From the NCBI GenBank assembly GCA_032718475.1, contig JAUCBJ010002404.1, positions 1-25,516 on the forward strand: a stretch of 25,516 nucleotides of DNA, read 5' to 3'. Below are positions 19,797 through 25,516 of this stretch, in pieces. The stretch is from Nemertoderma westbladi (lineage: Eukaryota > Xenacoelomorpha > Nemertodermatida > Nemertodermatidae). The position numbers and the translations under genes were made by a program. The notes under the pieces were generated by a model. It made no database searches and had not been told where the DNA came from. It saw nothing but the letters and a program-made list of their open reading frames with translations. Every line of letters begins with the position of its first letter. The stretch's first letter is position 1.

Positions 19797-22267
19797 CCCT
19801 GCAAACAATGTATTGTTAAAAAGCTGTTACTAAAATGTTATTTAATGACATAGATAACATTATTTCAAATTGTTAGATTAATGATAAAAAAACTGTAAAT
19901 TGGCCAAGAAATATGACGTTATATACTAACGTTATTATTTCGTTTTTAATAACATTAAAATAACAAAGCCAGGATGGTTACATATATCATTACTTTTATG
20001 TTATTCCTTATCATTATTATTGTATTTTTAATGACATTAAAATAACAACGGCATAATGTTATTTAGATCGTTACTGTTATGTTATTTCTTAACTTAAAAA
20101 TATTGTTTGCTAAAAACGTAACATTAAATTTACGTGCAATTAAGCCCTTCTCTCATGTTTTATGGTTCGCTTGCTCTCAAACTAATAATCCCCCTCCATT
20201 GCCGTTCTTTATTATCGTTCTTTGTAATTGCCAAACCCTTTATTGAATAATTAATTAATAATTTCCCTACGCATGTTGATATGGTAGTGGCAGGCTACAA
20301 TCTCTAACACAGTTTGATTGAATACAATTTTGTTGTAGGCAATTGTATGCAAATTAATAACAATTAAAACGTATAACATGAATTGAATATTTTGTATAAT
20401 GACCAGTCAGAAACAAATAATGAAATAAGCAGCAAAATCAAAGTAAAATATCACAGAATAAGTAAACAACAAATATATGGCTGTATGGCCCAATTACGTA
20501 AATGGTTTTGATATTTCGGTTAAAGTTAATCACAGACTTAAAAAGAATATGTTTATGACGTAATAATAAGTGATAACAACATAATGAATTGCATCAATTA
20601 AAATACTTTGAGTTAATATTATTCACTAGATTTATAGATCTGATTTGTAGTCTATATAAAATAATGTAGATAGATAGATATGTTTATTGACAATTTACAT
20701 ATGCGATACAAATAATATCAAATATAATACTGCACAAAACCTTTACGATAATTAGTTATTGACACAGTTATATAAATTGTCCAGTAGATTTTTGAAACTG
20801 TCTATTTTGTCTTGAGAACTTTAGCGAATACTAAAATTATTTGAACGTAATTTAACACAAAAATAACAAACAAACCGACATAATAAACCTGAATATCTAG
20901 TGAATGGTAATAACCTACGCTTAACATTACTGACTCTATATACCTACACATTTGTTCAATATTATCCATATTACCATTGAAAAAGATACATATACATGTA
21001 CATATAGTGGGTTTAATAAATAATACCTCACAACAATGTTAAATTTATTAAAAGGAGCAGGTTACAGTTGGCTACAGAGGCACATATACAGATTTATTTC
21101 TGGGAGAGTAATCAGTACTTATTTGAATCGATATCTCCCTGGAGAGGGATGATTTTGATTGCATCGCAAATCCTCCCTATCTGAACAAATCATATTTAAA
21201 AAATTAAATGTTAATTATAATTATAATTATAGCTGAGTGAGCTTCATTTATTAAACTGTAAAAATAAATCAATAGGCCTAGGCCCTACAAAAGTACAATC
21301 TAAAAACTGAAACAATAAATAGTTTGTAATAACAGTTAATGTGAAGTTTTCAAATCGAAATCGAATCGAAAGTTTTGTAGTAATGCTGTCCCTGTGCCCT
21401 GCCCCTTCAACTGAAAACTGGGACCTCCCAATAATAAGAATTCCAATCTGTAGTCCTCGGCTGTTGAAATCCACCATCAGTACAGACAAATAAGTCAATC
21501 CTCCACCTGTCAGTGCTGGTTTAAGGGGACTTCCTGGTCCTGGCAGCCTTGAATTCTGTAATTGGTAGGTCTAATGAAGTAATGTGTGAATCCAGAGGGT
21601 AAAGGCGAACTCGCATTCAGGTAGATATGTTTTATTTATGAGTTTAGGTTAAATAAATCACAAAACCAAAACTATAAAACCAAAAATATGAGCTACTGTA
21701 CACTGTACAGTGCAGTAGGCCTACAGTAACTACAATACAGCACTACAGTAATATAAAGATAGGCCTTGCAGTACAGCAGTATAACAATACATATACGCAA
21801 TAAACATTGAATACAGGCATGCCAGAATGAGTATTGTACAACATACCATACTGTGTACTATTTTACATGTGGAAAATTCCTCCATTACCGCCAATTTTAA
21901 AATTAGCCAATCATCAATCTCAGATTAGATAATAGAAGTGACAGCAGCGTCTATCGCATAATGTTTATTTTATGTGACAAAATAACATTGTTCTGATATG
22001 TAACAAACCATGTTCTTAAAATGTTAGAACTAAACACTTATAAAACATTTTTGACTAATGTTTATGTTCTCACATTAAAATTACGTTTTTCTAACATCAA
22101 CAGTTATCATTTATTTAATGTCTGACAAAGACATTATAGAGTAATGTTAAAATAACATATATTGAACATCTAAATATTCTATCAAACAAGGGAATGACAT
22201 TTATCAACATTTATAACAAATTAATGATGTTTTTCTGACATTCCTCGAAAGTAAATTGTTTGCAGGG
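19797..22267. mobile_element. Nested element A, 2.47 kb, CCCTGCAAACAAT ends, TA target
   Basis: The 13-bp ends CCCTGCAAACAAT and ATTGTTTGCAGGG are perfect inverted repeats flanked by TA (19795-19796 and 22268-22269). Joining the flanks across one TA gives CTACGCATAGGTGCTACC, which continues the spacing and sequence of the host's CTACGCGTAGGTGCTACG array, so the insertion site is confirmed internally. About 300 bp at each end is dense in AATGTTATT/AATAACATT-like motifs (for example ACATTAAAATAACA at 19952-19965 and again near 20034). A second inverted copy of the terminal motif (AATATTGTTTGC, about 20097-20109) hints at a smaller related unit at the left. The central 1.8 kb has no coding frame. 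The TA target suggests mobilisation by a Tc1/mariner-like enzyme, which is an inference. Confidence 0.85.
20667..20690 (-). repeat. (TAGA)n microsatellite next to a minus-strand AATAAA
   Basis: About three and a half TAGA units adjoin a TTTATT, so the minus strand reads AATAAACA followed by TATC repeats. This resembles a CR1-like retroposon tail, but no reverse transcriptase remnant was found to the right. Confidence 0.4.
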
Positions 22268-22364
22268 TAGGTGCTACCCATAACTATGCCTATACGTCAG
22301 TACGTCGTTTATCATTAGTAGGCTTACGTATTCCAAGCGAGTCAGTACTAAAATAAGACACAAT

Positions 22365-23908
22365 CCCAGGTAGCACAAATACGTAAATTTACGGTAAATT
22401 TACGTTCATTATTCGTCCAGACGTTCTGGATTTATGTTCATATGACGTTGTATTTCTCCCATAAGATGCTATTGATGCTAAACGTTCAATAGTTCAAAGT
22501 TGGCCGTCAGAAGTACCGTAATATGAACGGGCAATTGAACGTAAAAGAGACCACAGGCAATCTATGTTCAAATGACGTGTTCACTAGACGTTCATTTCTG
22601 GTGTGTTATAGGTCCATATTAGGTTGAATAAACGTAAAAATTTAACGTGAGACCAACCAATCACTGTTTGTTGGTGCATGTTCTGTGTAGAGAGGGGATG
22701 GGGGGGGGGGGTAGCCTACCTTATCCAATCCCTACACCCTATCCTACGGCCCTACACCTACAATACCCTATACATTTAGAGAAGGAAGCATCAGAGTATA
22801 TATGAAATTATTTAATCGATAGTGATATAAGAGTATCCATGAAATATTATGGTGATGATCCACAAATTCACATTGGATTAGTTAGATTTCTGTATTTTAT
22901 CTTATTTCCAGCCAAAATAGATTATTCATATTGATGAATCTTAAAAAAATTAATTAATTTTATGACCTTATAATTGATATTTTAAATTTTGTATCTATGC
23001 AATAAGGCAATAATACATACAAAAAGCAATTGAAACGTAAGAAAGGTTTATATAATATGATAAATTTGTAAAATAAAAAATAATGTTTTGCGATTAAAAA
23101 AATTACCCTACGCATGATAGAAGTTTGAACATTCCAACGCCCATATATCCGATTTATCTTAACAAAATGTAATGGTATTTGGTCAGTTGGTATCAAAATA
23201 GACAAACTTTTGCGGTTTTCTTTGTTTGATATTTTCTTGGTTCAAAAGGCCTAATATATTCTAATAATTTTATTAAAATTTTTCGTGACATAGTACTAGT
23301 GTATTAGCTTTAGTAATCAGTAGAATCACCTTTGTCTAATTTTGATGTTATTTGTTGTTTAAAATGTTTAAAAATGCGTCAGCATTGTATTGGTTATCAA
23401 TGTTTTGTTGTGTGAATAATTTTTCGATTACTTAAAGTAATTGTTTTGTATTGAGAATGAACCATTAGTCCAGATATAACTAAGCGGAACCACACCAACC
23501 ATACAAGTAGTAGGCTAACCAACATAAAAAATAATTGCACAATAATAAATAGTCAGATAATTGTATCACGAACAAGTTTGAACATGCCATTGACATAACA
23601 AGTTAAAGTAAATTATGTTTGAACGTTCATAAATGTTCAAACAACGTACATATTTAGGTACAAAGAAATGAACGCATAACTGGACGCAATTTGAACGTTC
23701 AATATTCGTTTGTTTTGGTACATATTCAATTTCTTTAAAGTTAGGACGTTAAATTACCTAATGTGAACGTCACAATTTGGTAAATTACTCACAACGTCAG
23801 CAATGTTTACCTATTTTGAACAATATTTCATTGATGTTCAGATTCGCATAAAAAAAGTACCAAATATGAACGTTCAATTTCTTTCATGGACGTCCTGTGC
23901 TACCTGGG
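22365..23908. mobile_element. Nested element B, 1.54 kb, CCCAGGTAGCACA ends
   Basis: The ends CCCAGGTAGCACA and TGTGCTACCTGGG are perfect 13-bp inverted repeats, flanked by AT on both sides (22363-22364 and 23909-23910). If the flanking T and A are counted as part of the inverted repeat, no duplication remains. Both subterminal regions (about 22375-22640 and 23600-23890) are rich in a motif distinct from its neighbours: GAACGTTC and half-sites such as TTTGAAC, GACGTTC and AACGTAA. The middle contains a G12 run (22700-22711) and AT-rich DNA without a coding frame. It is a non-autonomous DNA element of unassigned family. Confidence 0.78.
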
Positions 23909-24577
23909 ATACGGTATGTTCAATAAACAACCCACAACCATCAAATGCTTTCAACAGTAATGTATCCTATACCTGTATACTCTATATAGAGGAATACGCG
24001 AGAACTACATATTCTTCAATTCATGCGTTGCGGGCGGTAAAATGTGTTAATAATTAATGTTTAGAGTTCAAAAATAGTTTACAAAGGAAATAGGCCGATG
24101 GTTCTTATCGATTCTCTATGCTTTTTATTGCCTTTGTTCACGATAGGGCAAGGATACTGTATTTAATATGTTAACCCCTTGACAAGGGAAGGGGGAGACT
24201 AAATTGTCTACCATGATTGGTTGCACTTGTCTTTTGACCAAACAATTTGATTATATGCAGTATTTATCAGCTTTCGCTTAGCTCTTCACCAGTAGACTGG
24301 TCGCTTTATTTACTACTGTTCAATATTTAAATAATCCAATGGAAACAAAGATACTTGAATCATGAGACGTGAATTTCAAGTTTACTTTTTATTCATCCTC
24401 TGTGTTTGTATGTGAAAGAGCCGAATATTATTTATTACCAGTGCTGTATGTAGAGATATGAGTTTCCGATTCCGTTATTACATTTGTCTGATAATCAGAT
24501 ACCTGACATATACCGATACTTGCCTAACAACTCAACCCTACCGGACCTGAAATGAAAAATCATTGTTATCAGGACTG

Positions 24578-24780
24578 CTACGCGTAGCACCTACGCGTAG
24601 CTACGCGTAGCACCTGCGCGTAGTTTCAAAATACCTACGCGTAGTTCCAAAATAACTACGCGTAGTTTTAAAACACCTACGCGTAGTTGTTAAAAAGGCA
24701 GTAAGTCTGGCCCTACCGGTAAATGACAGGAATGGAAGTTACAAACTACGCGTAGCTACGCGTAGGCCTACGCGTAGGTC
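24578..24780. repeat. Right CTACGCGTAG palindrome array
   Basis: Nine perfect CTACGCGTAG decamers and one CTGCGCGTAG are spread over about 200 bp. Some abut directly, and others are separated by AT-rich spacers of about 10 bp (TTTCAAAATAC, TTCCAAAATAA, TTTTAAAACAC) that look like versions of one spacer. Each decamer contains ACGCGT. Confidence 0.95.
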
Positions 24781-24794
24781 GAAAAGATTTACCC

Positions 24795-24802
24795 CTATGC
24801 TT
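24795..24802. repeat. Right 8-bp target-site duplication (CTATGCTT)
   Basis: An exact copy of the octamer at 19627-19634, directly after the right end GATTTACCC. Confidence 0.9.
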
Positions 24803-24889
24803 TACACTCTTACTCGACAGCTTAATGCTGCAATGTAACCTAAAAAACTGACCTAGTACTGTAGTAGTACTACTGTACTACAGTATGGT

Positions 24890-25136
24890 GGCCCATGAGT
24901 ATCATAACAAAAAAATATATTTATATAATTTTAAATGAAATAAAAAAACTAATTTTAAAATGCATATGAAAAAAATTCAAACAAAAAATAAAATGCAATT
25001 TAAAATGTATTTTAAAGTCGATTTCAAAACGATTTTTAAAAGGCATTTTAAAACGCATTCACAACACGCAGCCCATGAGTATCATAACAGACTGTCGTAA
25101 TGGTAGCTGGCCCAGGAGTATCATATCGAACTGTCA
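24890..25136. repeat. Three dispersed copies of a GCCCATGAGTATCATAACA block
   Basis: GGCCCATGAGTATCATAACA occurs at 24890-24909, GCCCATGAGTATCATAACA at 25071-25089, and a diverged GCCCAGGAGTATCATATC at about 25110-25127. The last two are 39 bp apart and share a following ACTGTC. Between the first two lies AT-rich DNA with TTTTAAA repeats. The family is unknown. Confidence 0.75.
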
Positions 25137-25151
25137 GAGGATAGGCCTAAC

Positions 25152-25175
25152 ATGCGCATGCGCGCGCATGCGCAT
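25152..25175. promoter_or_regulatory. Perfect 24-bp palindrome with two overlapping NRF1/P3A2-type sites
   Basis: ATGCGCATGCGC is followed directly by its exact reverse complement. Two matches to the NRF1 consensus YGCGCAYGCGCR are present: TGCGCATGCGCG (25153-25164) and CGCGCATGCGCA (25163-25174). NRF1 is the vertebrate relative of the sea urchin factor P3A2, and such sites usually mark CpG-type promoters. Apart from two ATs and the end bases, the tract is alternating purine-pyrimidine and could adopt Z-DNA. No gene is visible in the remaining 340 bp, so any target would lie beyond the window. Confidence 0.5.
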
Positions 25176-25367
25176 ACGGCAGGCTACCTAGTTCCCTTGC
25201 TGCCAGCTGTAGAGTACCGGTAGTGCACTACTGTTGAACTGCACTAGACAGAATCAGAACAGCAGAAGTCAGCTAGTGCAGTAGTGGTATCGGTTCTGCG
25301 GTTGTGGCACTTGTGGCAAGGCCCTAGGCGTACCGGTACCTGTAACTGAATAAGCTCTTTGCTTTGA

Positions 25368-25394
25368 GTATGCTGAGCGTAGAAAAGCACTATA
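25368..25394 (-). mobile_element. Fragment of the SINE-like repeat seen at 2660-2835
   Basis: The reverse complement of this 27-bp stretch equals 2703-2729 (TATAGCGCTTTTCTACGC and on through CAGCATAC) with one mismatch. Similarity does not extend clearly in either direction, so it is a short relic of the same family in the opposite orientation. Confidence 0.55.
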
Positions 25395-25516
25395 ACTAAC
25401 TGTATAAGACTATGGCAGTTCGCAGTATGGCTATATAAATACAGAAATACCCAGGCTATTATTAGCCTATAGCAGTATAGGGCTGTAGGGTGACCAGTGA
25501 CCACTGATAGATTGCA

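Larger units (their letters stand above)
19635..24794. mobile_element. 5.16-kb composite DNA element with CTACGCGTAG-array ends
   Basis: The ends are perfect inverted repeats of 27 bp that begin GGGTAAATCTTTTCGACC and run into CTACGCGTAG. Both ends then carry arrays of the 10-bp palindrome CTACGCGTAG: seven perfect copies in 19635-19796 and nine in 24578-24780, plus a few with one or two changes. The element is bracketed by the 8-bp duplication CTATGCTT. Without its two nested insertions it is about 1.1 kb (19635-19796, 22268-22364, 23909-24794) and has no coding frame. An 8-bp duplication is typical of hAT and some other cut-and-paste superfamilies, but the end sequence alone does not settle which one mobilised it. 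Confidence 0.88.

Noticed and set aside
21244-21498. Minus-strand frame of 84 codons as a transposase remnant in nested element A
   Set aside because: No catalytic or DNA-binding motif was recognised, and the length is within chance for AT-rich DNA.

Overview
The window looks like AT-rich nuclear DNA from a multicellular animal. Splice sites are GT/AG, there is one intron-bearing gene with an AATAAA signal, and 5'-truncated LINEs, a tRNA-derived SINE, minisatellites and nested DNA elements fill most of the rest. The palindrome TAGGCCTA and the string TACAGTA recur throughout. From memory that is a flavour of echinoderm and related marine invertebrate genomes, so the host assignment is an inference of low confidence.

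Layout. Bases 1-237 are a (GTCCCC)n hexamer microsatellite. Bases 847-1793 are bounded by a pair of inverted ~70 bp repeats. A SINE-like fragment lies at about 2660-2820. The only convincing host gene is at 3741-5272 (+): three coding exons encode a 177-residue secreted protein with three HFYTT repeats of the DUF5648 type. Downstream is a frameshifted LINE remnant (5580-5985, minus). A 26/24-bp minisatellite (7650-8682) is followed almost at once by a 1.33-kb foldback element (8717-10050). After that come a second retroelement C-terminal fragment (10712-11005), a GATC-rich 466-bp tandem repeat (about 11880-13030 with degenerate flanks) and a 5'-truncated LINE reverse transcriptase with an open frame (14749-15621, minus).

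The right third is a mosaic of nested DNA elements. A 3.1-kb inverted-repeat element (16421-19497) has a 49-bp satellite inside its arms. The satellite has 15 units on the right and about 1.6 on the left, and the right arm is itself broken by an 805-bp insertion carrying a SINE. Next, a 5.16-kb composite (19635-24794) is flanked by a perfect 8-bp target duplication and has ends studded with the palindrome CTACGCGTAG. Two further elements sit inside it, at 19797-22267 and 22365-23908, each with its own 13-bp terminal inverted repeat and its own recurring internal motif. Removing the first nested element rejoins the CTACGCGTAG array across a TA dinucleotide.

I found no transposase gene, so all of these DNA elements look non-autonomous. 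The most interesting content is this set of nested elements with family-specific palindrome arrays, the secreted HFYTT-repeat gene, and a perfect 24-bp palindrome holding two overlapping NRF1/P3A2-type sites near the right edge.
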